NCBI GenBank assembly: GCA_016790695.1 | Contig: JAEUOS010000048.1 | Coordinates: 1 to 57,543 of the forward strand | Reading direction: 5' to 3' | Length of the DNA: 57,543 nt | From: Burkholderiales bacterium | GTDB lineage: Bacteria > Pseudomonadota > Gammaproteobacteria > Burkholderiales > JAEUOS01 | Shown here: one piece after another, positions 48,312-56,473 of the stretch | Layout of the letters: the number at the start of each line of letters is the position of its first letter | Numbering within the stretch: the first letter of the stretch is position 1 | Translations under genes and position numbers: made by a program | The notes under the pieces: model-generated | Databases searched by the model: none | Told to the model about the DNA's origin: nothing | Seen by the model: only the letters and a program-made list of their open reading frames with translations

Positions 48312-49327
48312 GTGCACCGATGAAGGTGGGCATCACCCGCGACATCCTCGATTCCCGCGGCGAACCGGCGTTCGGCCGCGCCGCGCTGGCGATCCTCGAC
48401 AACGCCGCGGGCATCGAATGGGAGTATCTGCCGGAGCGGGTGACGGCGATCGGTCCCGCGCACGCCGCCGCCTATGACGCGCTGTATGTCAACACGCCGC
48501 GCGTGCCCGCGGCCGCGGTGGCGGGTCCCGGCCTGCGCCTGCGCGTGGTGGCGCGCCACGGGGTCGGCTACGATTCGGTCGACGTCGACGCGATGACCGC
48601 CGCCGGCGTGCTGGTGACCAACACCCCGGCCGCGATGCCGCGACCGGTGGCGACGATCGCGCTGACCTTCATCCTCGCGCTCGCCGGGCGGCTGTTCGAG
48701 AAGGACCGGATGACGCGCGCCGGCCGCTGGCACGAGCGCATGGACCACATGGGCACCGGGCTCACGGGGCGCACCCTCGGCGTGATCGGCGCGGGCGGCA
48801 TCGGCAAGGAACTCCTGCGCATGGCCGCGGCGTTCGACCTGCGCCGGCTCGCGGCCGACCCGTTCGCCAACGATGTCGAGCTCGGCTACATCGGCGCGCG
48901 CCGGGTCGATCTCGACACGCTGCTGCGCGAGTCCGACTTCGTCGTGGTGGCCTGCCTGCTCAACGAGGGCACGCGCCATCTGATCGGCGCGCCGCAGTTC
49001 GCACGCATGAAGCCCTCGGCGGCGTTCATCAACGTCGCACGCGGGCCGATCGTCGACGAGGCCGCGCTGATCGAGGCGCTGCGCACCGGCCGCATCGCCG
49101 CCGCCGCCACCGACGTGTTCGAGCAGGAGCCGGTCGATCCGGCGAACCCCCTGCTTTCCATGGACAACGTGATCGTCACCCCGCATTCGCTGTGCTGGAC
49201 CGACGAGTGCTTCCACAACATGGCGTCGATCGGCCTGAAGAGCATCGTCGACGCGCTCGCCGGGCGCCGCCCCGAGTTCGTCGTCAACCGCGAGGTCCTC
49301 GGCCATCCGCGCCTGCGGCTGGCCTGA
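48308..49327 (+). CDS. D-2-hydroxyacid dehydrogenase
   Basis: 339 residues of the D-isomer-specific family. NAD loop GVIGAGGIGKELL near 158-168 and the full catalytic set: R245 (NVARGPIVDEA), E274 (DVFEQEP) and H293 (TPHSLCW). It reduces a 2-keto acid. ATG 48308 overlaps the aldolase stop. With the aldolase and the DHDPS-like gene (8 bases after) it makes a sugar-acid catabolic operon. Confidence 0.9.
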   Translation: MSAPMKVGITRDILDSRGEPAFGRAALAILDNAAGIEWEYLPERVTAIGPAHAAAYDALYVNTPRVPAAAVAGPGLRLRVVARHGVGYDSVDVDAMTAAGVLVTNTPAAMPRPVATIALTFILALAGRLFEKDRMTRAGRWHERMDHMGTGLTGRTLGVIGAGGIGKELLRMAAAFDLRRLAADPFANDVELGYIGARRVDLDTLLRESDFVVVACLLNEGTRHLIGAPQFARMKPSAAFINVARGPIVDEAALIEALRTGRIAAAATDVFEQEPVDPANPLLSMDNVIVTPHSLCWTDECFHNMASIGLKSIVDALAGRRPEFVVNREVLGHPRLRLA

Positions 49328-49334
49328 GCCCGCG

Positions 49335-50213
49335 ATGTTCTCCGGCATCTACCCGATCGTCTACGCGTTCTTCGCTGCGGACGGCGCGCTCGACCGCGCG
49401 GCGATGCGCCGGCAGATCCGCGCCTGCGTTGCCAATCCCGCCCACGGCGTCGCCGCGCTCGGCCTGGCCACCGAGGTCGGCAAGCTCAGCGCCGCGGAGA
49501 AGCGCACGATCATCGAGTGGGTCGCGCAGGAGGTCGGGGCCGCGCGGCCGTTGGCCGTCACGATCTCGGGCGACAGTGTCGACGAGCAGGCGGATCTGGC
49601 GGCGTTCGCGGCCGCGGCCGGGGCCGACTGGCTGATCCTGCAGCCGCCGCGCGAGCGCGACCGGCCGGAGAGCCACTATTTCGACTTCTTCGCCGAAGTC
49701 ATGGCGCGCACCGACCTGCCGTGCGCGATCCAGAACGCGCCCGAGTACCTCGGGGTGGGACTGACGCCGCAGGCGATCGCGCGCCTGGCGCTGCTGCGCC
49801 GGAACTTCGTCCTGCTCAAGGGCGAGGGGCCGGCGGTGCGCATGCGCGAGGTGATCGAGGCCAACCCCGGTATGGCGGTGTTCAACGGCCGCGGCGGGCT
49901 CGAACTGCCCGACAACCTGCGCGCGGGCTGCGCCGGCATGATCATCGGGGTCGACAGTTTCGACTGGCAGGCGCGCGCCTTCGACGCCTGGCGGCGCGGC
50001 GACCACGGCGAGGCCGATCGCCTCTACGCCGCGCTGCTGCCCGGCGTGGTGTTCATGATGCAGTCGATCGACCATCTGGTCTGCTACGGCAAGCGCATCG
50101 CCGCGCTGCGCCTCGGCGTGGACGTGCACGATCGCGCGCCCGCGCTCGCGCCCACCGCGTTCGGCCTGGAGGCGGCGCGGCGCTTCGCCGCCGCGCTCGG
50201 GCCGCTCGCCTGA
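49335..50213 (+). CDS. DHDPS/N-acetylneuraminate lyase-family protein
   Basis: 292-residue class I aldolase. The Schiff-base lysine is K162 (NFVLLKGEG) and the tyrosine Y138 (NAPEYLG) is in place. GVAALGLATEVGKLSAAEKR replaces the usual GTTGE loop start, so it is not a true DapA; it is likely a 2-keto-3-deoxy acid aldolase or dehydratase. ATG 49335 lies 8 bases after the 2-hydroxyacid dehydrogenase; last gene of the operon. Confidence 0.88.
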   Translation: MFSGIYPIVYAFFAADGALDRAAMRRQIRACVANPAHGVAALGLATEVGKLSAAEKRTIIEWVAQEVGAARPLAVTISGDSVDEQADLAAFAAAAGADWLILQPPRERDRPESHYFDFFAEVMARTDLPCAIQNAPEYLGVGLTPQAIARLALLRRNFVLLKGEGPAVRMREVIEANPGMAVFNGRGGLELPDNLRAGCAGMIIGVDSFDWQARAFDAWRRGDHGEADRLYAALLPGVVFMMQSIDHLVCYGKRIAALRLGVDVHDRAPALAPTAFGLEAARRFAAALGPLA

Positions 50214-50252
50214 ACGGCCCCCCGGAGCGCGATGGCGCCGCGGCGATTGCTA

Positions 50253-50258
50253 TAGAAT
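50253..50258 (+). promoter_or_regulatory. hupB: Possible -10 element upstream of hupB
   Basis: TAGAAT, one base off the -10 consensus, followed by CCGCCGCC, 150 bases before the HU start. No -35 is clear. The 194-base gap 50214-50407 holds no gene. Confidence 0.35.
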
Positions 50259-50407
50259 CCGCCGCCTGACGCGAGCGCGCCGCGCCAGGTCGGGAGGAGG
50301 AACGTTGGCGCGCCATGGCGTGTTCGCGGTCGCGACAAGCGGGTGGGACAGATCCGCGCGACGTCCGCGGCACGCGACCAGATGGACATCCAAAGGGGAC
50401 TAGCACG

Positions 50408-50680
50408 ATGAACAAGGCGGACATGGTCGAGCACATCGCGAAATCGGCCGACATTTCGAAGGCGGCGGCGGGGCGCGCGCTCGAGGCGCTGATCGCCGCG
50501 GTGCGCACGACGCTCAAGAAGAACGGCAGCGTGACCCTGGTCGGTTTCGGGACCTTCCAGGTGGCCAAGCGCAAGCAGCGCACGGGGCGCAATCCGCGCA
50601 CCAACCAGCCGATCCGCATTCCGGCGGCGAAGGTGCCGAAGTTCAAGCCTGGCAAAGCGCTCAAAGATGCTGTAAAATAG
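50408..50680 (+). CDS. hupB: HU-family DNA-binding protein
   Basis: 90 residues. Histone-like [22 protein letters not shown], then [20 protein letters not shown] and [20 protein letters not shown], the beta-arm that bends DNA. It compacts the nucleoid. ATG 50408 gives the standard N-terminus. The order HU, tRNAs, parvulin follows the lon-hupB-ppiD order known from other Proteobacteria, although lon is absent here. Confidence 0.95.
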   Translation: MNKADMVEHIAKSADISKAAAGRALEALIAAVRTTLKKNGSVTLVGFGTFQVAKRKQRTGRNPRTNQPIRIPAAKVPKFKPGKALKDAVK

Positions 50681-50739
50681 CTTTCTTTGTCGCAGTTGAA
50701 GTCCTGCGGCGGGGGCAGCGGTAGCCGGCGCGAACCCGG

Positions 50740-50815
50740 GGGTGCTTAGCTCAGCTGGTAGAGCGTCGCCCTTACAAGGCGAATGTCGGCGGTTCGATCC
50801 CGTCAGCACCCACCA
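50740..50815 (+). tRNA. tRNA-Val (anticodon UAC)
   Basis: 76 bases with encoded CCA. Acceptor GGGTGCT pairs with AGCACCC; anticodon loop CTTACAA carries TAC; T loop TTCGATC. One G-U in the T stem. Reads GUA/GUG codons. Confidence 0.97.
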
Positions 50816-50860
50816 CAGGCGCAGCGTGCGGCAGCATGCACCCGAAGCAAAGCCGATCAA

Positions 50861-50937
50861 GGAGTGGTAGTCCAGTCGGTTAGAATACCGGCCTGTCACG
50901 CCGGGGGTCGCGGGTTCGAGTCCCGTCCACTCCGCCA
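50861..50937 (+). tRNA. tRNA-Asp (anticodon GUC)
   Basis: 77 bases with encoded CCA. Acceptor GGAGTGG pairs with CCACTCC; anticodon loop CTGTCAC carries GTC; T loop TTCGAGT. Lies 45 bases after tRNA-Val, clearly co-transcribed. Confidence 0.97.
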
Positions 50938-50945
50938 AACAAGAA

Positions 50946-50974
50946 GAGCCGAACGCAAGTTCGGCTCTTTTTTT
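50946..50974 (+). terminator. Rho-independent terminator of the tRNA unit
   Basis: Stem GAGCCGAAC / GTTCGGCTC, GCAA tetraloop, then seven T. It ends the tRNA transcript 8 bases after tRNA-Asp; ppiD must have its own promoter in the next 80 bases. Confidence 0.95.
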
Positions 50975-51051
50975 GACCACCGCGCGTTTGTGCGACGCGT
51001 GGGACAATCGCGCCGGCCGGTGCCCGCCGCGATTCGAGGATCGAGACACCC

Positions 51052-52944
51052 ATGTTCGAATTCATCCGTACCCACCAGCGCCTGATGCAGTTCCTCCTCC
51101 TGGTGCTGATCGTGCCGCCGTTCGCCTTCTTCGGCATCGACGGCTACAAGCAGTTCACCGAGGATACCGGCGCGCTGGCGAAGGTCGCGGGACACACGAT
51201 CACCCAGCAGGAGTACGCGCAGGCGCAGCGCGACCAGATGGAGCGCCAGCGCGACGTGGCGCGCAGCCTCAACGTGCCGTTCGACGCCGCCAGCCTCGAC
51301 ACGCCGGCGGCGCGCGCGGCGGTGCTGGACTCGCTGGTCAACCAGCGTGCGCTGACCACCTACGCGGTACGGCGCGGCGTCGTCATCACCGACGACTACC
51401 TGCGCGAGTTCATCGCCGCGATCCCCGCGCTGCAGGAAGGCGGCCAGTTCAGCAAGGAGCGCTATGCGCGCCTGCTCGCGGCCCAGGGCCTGACGGCCGA
51501 ATCGTTCGAGATGCGCCTGCGCCAGGACCTGTCGCTGCAGGCGCTCAACAAGGGCGTCGCCGAGACCGGTTTCGCGCCGCGCGCCGTCCAGGAGGCGGTG
51601 GCGCGCGCGCAGAGCGAGGAGCGCGAGATCCAGGAACTGGTGATCCGGAGCGACGCGTTCGCCGGCGGCGTCAAGCTGGCGCCGGAGGCGGCGCGCGCCT
51701 ACTACGACGCCAACCAGGCAGCCTTCATGCAGCCGGCGCAGGCCCGCGTCGAGTACGTGGTCCTGTCGGTCGACGCGATTGCCGCGGGCCTGACGCCGCC
51801 GCCGGAGGAGGTCAAGGCCTACTACGACCAGAACGCGGCCAAGTATCGCCAGGAGGAGCAGCGCCAGGCCAGCCACATCCTGGTCAAGGCCGAGCCCGGG
51901 GCGGACCGCTCTGCCGCGCGCGCGCGCGCCGAGGAACTGCTCAAGCAGGCGCGCGCGCCCGGCGCCGACTTCGCGGCGCTGGCGAAGAAGCACTCGCAGG
52001 ATCCGATCTCGGCCGCGCAGGGCGGGAGCCTCGGCAGCTTCGGGCGCGGCGCCATGGTCAAGGCGTTCGAGGATGCCGTCTTCGCGATGAAGCCGGGGGC
52101 GATCAGCGACCTCGTCGAATCGGAATTCGGCTTTCACATCATCCGGCTCGCTGCCGTCACGCCGGCCCAGGTGCGATCGCTCGACGAGGTGCGCGGCGAG
52201 ATCGAGAAGGAGTGGTCGCGGCGCGAGGCGCAGAAGCGCTTCACCGAGGCGGCGGAGGGGTTCACCAACATCGTCTACGAACAGGCCGACAGCCTCAAGC
52301 CCGCGGCCGACAAGTACAAGCTCAAGATCGCGACGGCCGGGCCGTTCGCGCGCACGGCGCCGCCGAAGGAAGTCAGCCACCCGCGCGTCCTGGAGCGGCT
52401 GTTCGCCGACGACGCGGTGAAGGCGCGCCGCAACACCGAGGCGGTCGAGGTGGCGCCGGGCACGCTGATGTCGGCGCGCGTGGTCGACTATGCGCCGCAG
52501 GCCCTGCGGCCGTTCGAGGCGGTCAGCGCCGCGATCGTCGAGCAGTTGACGCGCAAGGAAGCGGCCGCGCTCGCGCGCAAGGAGGGCGAGGCGCGCCTGG
52601 CCAAGCTGCGCGAGACGGCCGATGCCGCCGGATTCGGCGCGGCGAAGACGGTCTCGCGCAGCAAGCCCGAGGGCCTGTCCGGCGAGGCGCTGCGCGCGGT
52701 CATGGCGGCGCCGGCGACGAAGCTGCCGACGGTCATCGGGGTGCCGATCGGCGCCGGCTACGCGCTGCTGCGCATCAACAAGGTGAGCGCCGGCGCGGCC
52801 GCGGAGCCGGCGCGCCTGTCGGCCATCCGGCTGGCCCTGGACCGTGCGCAGGCCGAGGGCGACTTCTCGGCCTACCTCGAATCGGTGAAGGCGGGCGCCA
52901 AGGTCGTGGTCTTCAAGGAAAACCTGGAGAAGAAGAGCAACTAG
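51052..52944 (+). CDS. ppiD: Periplasmic folding chaperone PpiD (parvulin family)
   Basis: 630 residues, inner-membrane anchored: LMQFLLLVLIVPPFAFFGID is the single helix at residues 10-30. SurA_N-like chaperone domain follows, then one parvulin domain: RQASHILVKAEPGADRSAAR, FAALAKKHSQDPISAAQGGS and SEFGFHIIRLAAV. It folds outer-membrane proteins at the Sec exit. Downstream of hupB and the tRNAs, the conserved place for ppiD. ATG 51052. Confidence 0.94.
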   Translation: MFEFIRTHQRLMQFLLLVLIVPPFAFFGIDGYKQFTEDTGALAKVAGHTITQQEYAQAQRDQMERQRDVARSLNVPFDAASLDTPAARAAVLDSLVNQRALTTYAVRRGVVITDDYLREFIAAIPALQEGGQFSKERYARLLAAQGLTAESFEMRLRQDLSLQALNKGVAETGFAPRAVQEAVARAQSEEREIQELVIRSDAFAGGVKLAPEAARAYYDANQAAFMQPAQARVEYVVLSVDAIAAGLTPPPEEVKAYYDQNAAKYRQEEQRQASHILVKAEPGADRSAARARAEELLKQARAPGADFAALAKKHSQDPISAAQGGSLGSFGRGAMVKAFEDAVFAMKPGAISDLVESEFGFHIIRLAAVTPAQVRSLDEVRGEIEKEWSRREAQKRFTEAAEGFTNIVYEQADSLKPAADKYKLKIATAGPFARTAPPKEVSHPRVLERLFADDAVKARRNTEAVEVAPGTLMSARVVDYAPQALRPFEAVSAAIVEQLTRKEAAALARKEGEARLAKLRETADAAGFGAAKTVSRSKPEGLSGEALRAVMAAPATKLPTVIGVPIGAGYALLRINKVSAGAAAEPARLSAIRLALDRAQAEGDFSAYLESVKAGAKVVVFKENLEKKSN

Positions 52945-52958
52945 CCGCGGACGCGCGC

Positions 52959-54023
52959 TCAGCCCGCGTCCGGGCGCGCGAGCGCGGCGACCGCGGCGGC
53001 CGCGCGCGCGTAGTCCGCCGCCTCGATCCCGTCCAGGCGCACGCGCGGCGCGCTGTCGTAGCCCGCGTAGTTGCGCGCCATGCCGCGCAGGTACGCCGGA
53101 TCGTAGTGCTCGTCGAGCAGGCGCTCGACGAGCCGATCCCAGGCGCCGGCCGCGGCCAGCGCCTTCCACTCGGCGATGCGGTCGCGGCCGTGCAGCGCGA
53201 CCAGGCAGTCGAGCTGCGTTCCCAGCGCATCACGGTCGCCGATGAAGTGCGCGTACTCCTGCTTGAGCAGCGCGACGCGCGATCCGGTGTCGACCTCGAG
53301 CCGCACGCAGGGCGCCGCGCGCATGACCGCCATCAGCGCATCGGGCACATGGACGGCGCCCACCTTCTTGCTCTCGGCCTCGACGAAGACGGCGCGTCCC
53401 GGCGCGAACCCGGCCAGCGCGCGCCAGACCAGGCTGTCGAACATCTTCTGCGACGGCTGCGGCGCGTCCGGCAGCGAGCCGAGCACCGAGCCGCGATGGC
53501 GCGCCAGCTCCTCGAGGTCGAGCACCTGCTCGCCGGCGCGCGCGAGCGCCTGCAGCAATCGGCTCTTGCCGCTGCCGGTCACGCCGCAGACGATGCGGAA
53601 ATCCAGGCGGCGCGGCAGCGCGTCGAGTTCGGCGAGCACGTGGCGCCGGTAGGCGCGGTAGCCGCCCTCGAGCTGCGCGACACGCCAGCCGATGCGGGAG
53701 AACACCTCCGCCATGCTGCCGGAGCGCTGCCCGCCGCGCCAGCAGTAGATGAGCGCGCTCCACTCGCGCGGACGGTCGGCGAACGCGGCCTCGAGATGGC
53801 GCGCGATGTTGCGCGCGACCAGCGCGGCGCCGGCCTTCTTCGCCGCGAATGCCGACACCTGCTTGTGCAGCGTGCCGATGCGCGCGCGCTCGTCGTCGTC
53901 GAGCACCGGCGCGGACACCGCGCCCGGCACGTGGTCGAGCGCGTATTCCGCCGGCGAGCGCACGTCGATGACGGTGTCGAAGCGGCCCAGGTCGGCGCAG
54001 GAAACGGTGGGTATGGAGCTCAC
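52959..54023 (-). CDS. mnmH: tRNA 2-selenouridine synthase
   Basis: 354 residues. Rhodanese domain with catalytic C94 in IYCWRGGQRSGSMA, then a P-loop domain with Walker A GVTGSGKS at 147-154. It replaces sulfur by selenium (via geranylation) at U34 of tRNA-Lys, -Glu and -Gln. No selD is visible in the window. Ends convergent with ppiD, 14 bases apart. Confidence 0.95.
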   Translation of the reverse strand: MSSIPTVSCADLGRFDTVIDVRSPAEYALDHVPGAVSAPVLDDDERARIGTLHKQVSAFAAKKAGAALVARNIARHLEAAFADRPREWSALIYCWRGGQRSGSMAEVFSRIGWRVAQLEGGYRAYRRHVLAELDALPRRLDFRIVCGVTGSGKSRLLQALARAGEQVLDLEELARHRGSVLGSLPDAPQPSQKMFDSLVWRALAGFAPGRAVFVEAESKKVGAVHVPDALMAVMRAAPCVRLEVDTGSRVALLKQEYAHFIGDRDALGTQLDCLVALHGRDRIAEWKALAAAGAWDRLVERLLDEHYDPAYLRGMARNYAGYDSAPRVRLDGIEAADYARAAAAVAALARPDAG

Positions 54024-54135
54024 GAAGGGGGGCGGCGCGCGGCGCCTCGGGCATGCGGCAGGACCGGATACGGCCGGCGCCGCGCAGCCGCCGCGCCGGC
54101 GCCGCGCATTCTATGGCATCGCGGCGCCCCGCGCG

Positions 54136-54795
54136 CTACCGGCGCCGCGGCTTCAGCAGCGGCGCCAGCACCGGCCAGACGTTGTCGAGGATGCGCGGCT
54201 GCGCGTCGGTGCCCGGATGGATGCCGTCGGGCTGGAACAGTTCGCGGCGCTCGGCGATCCCGTCGAGGAAGAATGGCACGAGCGCGACGCCGTGGGCGCG
54301 CGCCAGCGCGCCGTAGAGCTCGCGGAACTGCTGCGTGTAGTCGCGCCCGTAGTTGGGCGGCAGCTGCATCCCGCACAGGACCACGCGCGCCCCCGCGGCC
54401 TTCGCCGCGGTGATCATGGTCTCCAGGTTGGCGCGGGTCGCCGTCAGCGCGAGCCCGCGCAGGCCGTCGTTGCCGCCGAGCTCGATGATCACCACCGCGG
54501 GCCTGACCCGGGCAAGCTCGGCAGCGATGCGCGACGCGCCGCCGGCGGTGGTCTCGCCGCTGATGCTGGCATTGACGACGCTATAATCCGCCGCCTGCTG
54601 CCTGAGGCGTTGTTCGAGAAGCGCGGCCCACCCGGTGCCACGCGCCAGCCCGTACTCTGCCGACAGGCTGTCCCCGTAGACCAGGATCGCCGGCTTGCTG
54701 CGCACGGCCGGATCGGCTGCCGTCGCGCCGCCGGCCAGTGCGATGGCGGCGGCGCCCAGCATTGCGAAGACCAACCGACAGATGCCCGACATCAT
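54136..54795 (-). CDS. tesA: Acyl-CoA thioesterase/lysophospholipase, SGNH type
   Basis: 219 residues (218 from the second ATG). Signal peptide LVFAMLGAAAIALAGGATAA; catalytic Ser in GDSLSAEYGL, oxyanion Asn in GGNDGLRG and Asp/His in DGIHPGTDAQ. Periplasmic multifunctional esterase. Divergent from ybbA with the two start codons overlapping by 14 bases; so the promoter must be inside ybbA. Confidence 0.94.
   Translation of the reverse strand: MMSGICRLVFAMLGAAAIALAGGATAADPAVRSKPAILVYGDSLSAEYGLARGTGWAALLEQRLRQQAADYSVVNASISGETTAGGASRIAAELARVRPAVVIIELGGNDGLRGLALTATRANLETMITAAKAAGARVVLCGMQLPPNYGRDYTQQFRELYGALARAHGVALVPFFLDGIAERRELFQPDGIHPGTDAQPRILDNVWPVLAPLLKPRRR
54582..54587 (+). promoter_or_regulatory. 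ybbA: Possible -10 element for ybbA inside tesA
   Basis: TATAAT followed by CCGCCGCC, as before purL and the CoA ligase, but within the tesA coding sequence, 195 bases before ybbA. No -35 fits well. Since the two starts overlap, ybbA needs a promoter somewhere here. Confidence 0.35.
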
Positions 54796-55471
54796 CGAAG
54801 TGCGGCGCCTCACGAAGTCCGTGCCCAATGGCGACGAGAGGCTGACGATTCTGCACGAGATCAGCTTCGCCGTCAGCGCCGGGGAATCCCTTGCCATCGT
54901 CGGCGCCTCCGGGTCGGGCAAGTCGACGCTGCTGTCGCTCCTCGCCGGGCTGGACGCCCCTTCCGCCGGGGAGGTGCGCCTGGCCGGCACCGACCTGTTC
55001 GGTCTCGACGAGGATGCGCGCGCGGCGTTGCGCGGGCGCCTGGCCGGCTTCGTGTTCCAGTCCTTTCAGCTCATGCCGCACCTGAACGCGCTCGAGAACG
55101 TCATGCTCCCGCTCGAGCTGGCGGGGCGCGCCGACGCGGAGGCGGTGGCGCGCGCCGCGCTCGATCACGTCGGCCTCGGCAGGCGTCTCGCGCACTATCC
55201 GAAGCACCTGTCCGGCGGCGAGCAGCAACGCGTCGCCCTGGCGCGGGCGTTTGCGCCGGGACCGCGGATCCTGTTCGCCGACGAACCGACCGGCAACCTC
55301 GACACCGTGACCGGCGCGTCGATCATCGACCTGCTGTTCAAGCTCAACGGCGAGCACGGCACCACCCTGGTGCTGGTCACGCATGACGCCAAGATCGCCG
55401 CGCGCTGCCACCGGCGCATCGCGCTCGCCGAGGGGCGCCTCGAGGCCGACGAGGTGCGCGCCGCCGCGTGA
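54782..55471 (+). CDS. ybbA: YbbA/LolD-like ABC ATPase
   Basis: 229 residues. Walker A GASGSGKST, Q-loop FVFQSFQLM, signature LSGGEQQRVALARA, Walker B RILFADEPTGNLD and the switch VTHDAKIAARC. It is the partner ATPase of a MacB/LolCE-type permease (YbbP), usually encoded right after it; here no permease follows. ATG 54782 lies inside the tesA coding start on the other strand. Confidence 0.9.
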   Translation: MPDIIEVRRLTKSVPNGDERLTILHEISFAVSAGESLAIVGASGSGKSTLLSLLAGLDAPSAGEVRLAGTDLFGLDEDARAALRGRLAGFVFQSFQLMPHLNALENVMLPLELAGRADAEAVARAALDHVGLGRRLAHYPKHLSGGEQQRVALARAFAPGPRILFADEPTGNLDTVTGASIIDLLFKLNGEHGTTLVLVTHDAKIAARCHRRIALAEGRLEADEVRAAA

Positions 55472-55509
55472 GGCCTGAGCGGCAGCGCCGCGGCGCTGCC
55501 GCTCAGGCC
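55472..55509. repeat. Perfect 38-base palindrome between ybbA and a methyltransferase
   Basis: GGCCTGAGCGGCAGCGCCG followed directly by its exact reverse complement (19 + 19 bases). It lies where the two genes converge and includes the stop of the methyltransferase. No T tract, so a bidirectional terminator by stem strength or a protein-binding/extragenic palindrome. Confidence 0.9.
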
Positions 55510-56339
55510 GACGCGCTCAGGTCGAGCTTGTCGCCCTTCATCCGGCCGCGGTACTGCTTGCCGCCCGCCGAGAAGCGGATCTCCTCGCCGCGCACCCGCC
55601 CCTTGATCTTGTGGGTGCCGTCGGCGGCCTTCAGGGTGCCGCTCAGCATCTGGTACTTCTGCACCAGCGTGACTTCCCCGGCCGGCACCGCGTAGGTGCC
55701 GGCGACCTGGCGCGGGACGACCCAGTGCAGCACCGTGCACCAGGAACTGTCGCAGCCGTTGTCGCGGTTGAGTTCGATCTTGCGGTCGGGCACCCAGTCA
55801 CCCATGGTGAAGGTGTTCGAGACGATCCGCGTGCCGGGCTTGAGCGCCAGGATCTTCGGGCGCAGCTTGACGTTGATCTCCGGCAGAAGGAACATGGTGA
55901 TCACGCTGGCCTTGGAGAAGTCGGTCTCGAACAGGTCGGCCTTGACGAAGGTGGCCTTGTCGGTGACGCCTTCCTTCTCCGCGTTGCGGCGCGCGAATTC
56001 GACCATGTCGGGGTTGTATTCGACCCCGAGAGCGCGCGCGCCGCGCTTGGCCGCGGTGATCACGGTCCGGCCGTCGCCCGAACCCAGATCCATCACGAAG
56101 TCCTTCGGCCCGACCCGCGCGACCTCCATCATCTTGTCGACCAGCACCTGCGGCGTCGGCACCCAGACCACGTCCTTGCCCTGCTGCCCGGAGCGCGGCT
56201 CGAAGGCGGCCGGCGCTGCGGCCGGAGCGGCGGCGGGCGCGGCCGGCGCTGCCGGTGCGGTCTGTGCGTGCGCTGCGGCGAGCGCCGCGCTGGCGGCGAG
56301 GAAGACGGCGGCTTGGCGAAGGCGGGCGCGGACAGGCAT
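55503..56339 (-). CDS. Exported class I methyltransferase-fold protein
   Basis: 278 residues. A clear Sec signal AAVFLAASAALAAAHAQTAP and an Ala/Pro-rich spacer lead into a methyltransferase core: DFVMDLGSGDGRTVITAAKR, LGVEYNPDMVEFARRNAEKE, and VITMFLLPEINVKLRPKILA. A ~70-residue beta-rich C-domain follows (YQMLSGTLKAADGTHKIKGR). SAM is not available outside the cytoplasm, so either the signal is not cleaved for export or the activity differs. Function unknown. Confidence 0.85.
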   Translation of the reverse strand: MPVRARLRQAAVFLAASAALAAAHAQTAPAAPAAPAAAPAAAPAAFEPRSGQQGKDVVWVPTPQVLVDKMMEVARVGPKDFVMDLGSGDGRTVITAAKRGARALGVEYNPDMVEFARRNAEKEGVTDKATFVKADLFETDFSKASVITMFLLPEINVKLRPKILALKPGTRIVSNTFTMGDWVPDRKIELNRDNGCDSSWCTVLHWVVPRQVAGTYAVPAGEVTLVQKYQMLSGTLKAADGTHKIKGRVRGEEIRFSAGGKQYRGRMKGDKLDLSASA

Positions 56340-56473
56340 CGGTGGGCTCCTCGGTCAGAAGCGCGCATTATGCAGGAGCACGCGCGCCGCCGCGCGGGGC
56401 GGCACCGGTCGCGGTATCCTTGCGGCTTCGCCAGAGATTGGATGCGGCCGATGGCGCCGCGGGAGCTGCCCTC

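Noticed and set aside
55472..55509. Calling the 38-base palindrome a standard rho-independent terminator
   Set aside because: The stem is very strong but neither side carries a T tract.
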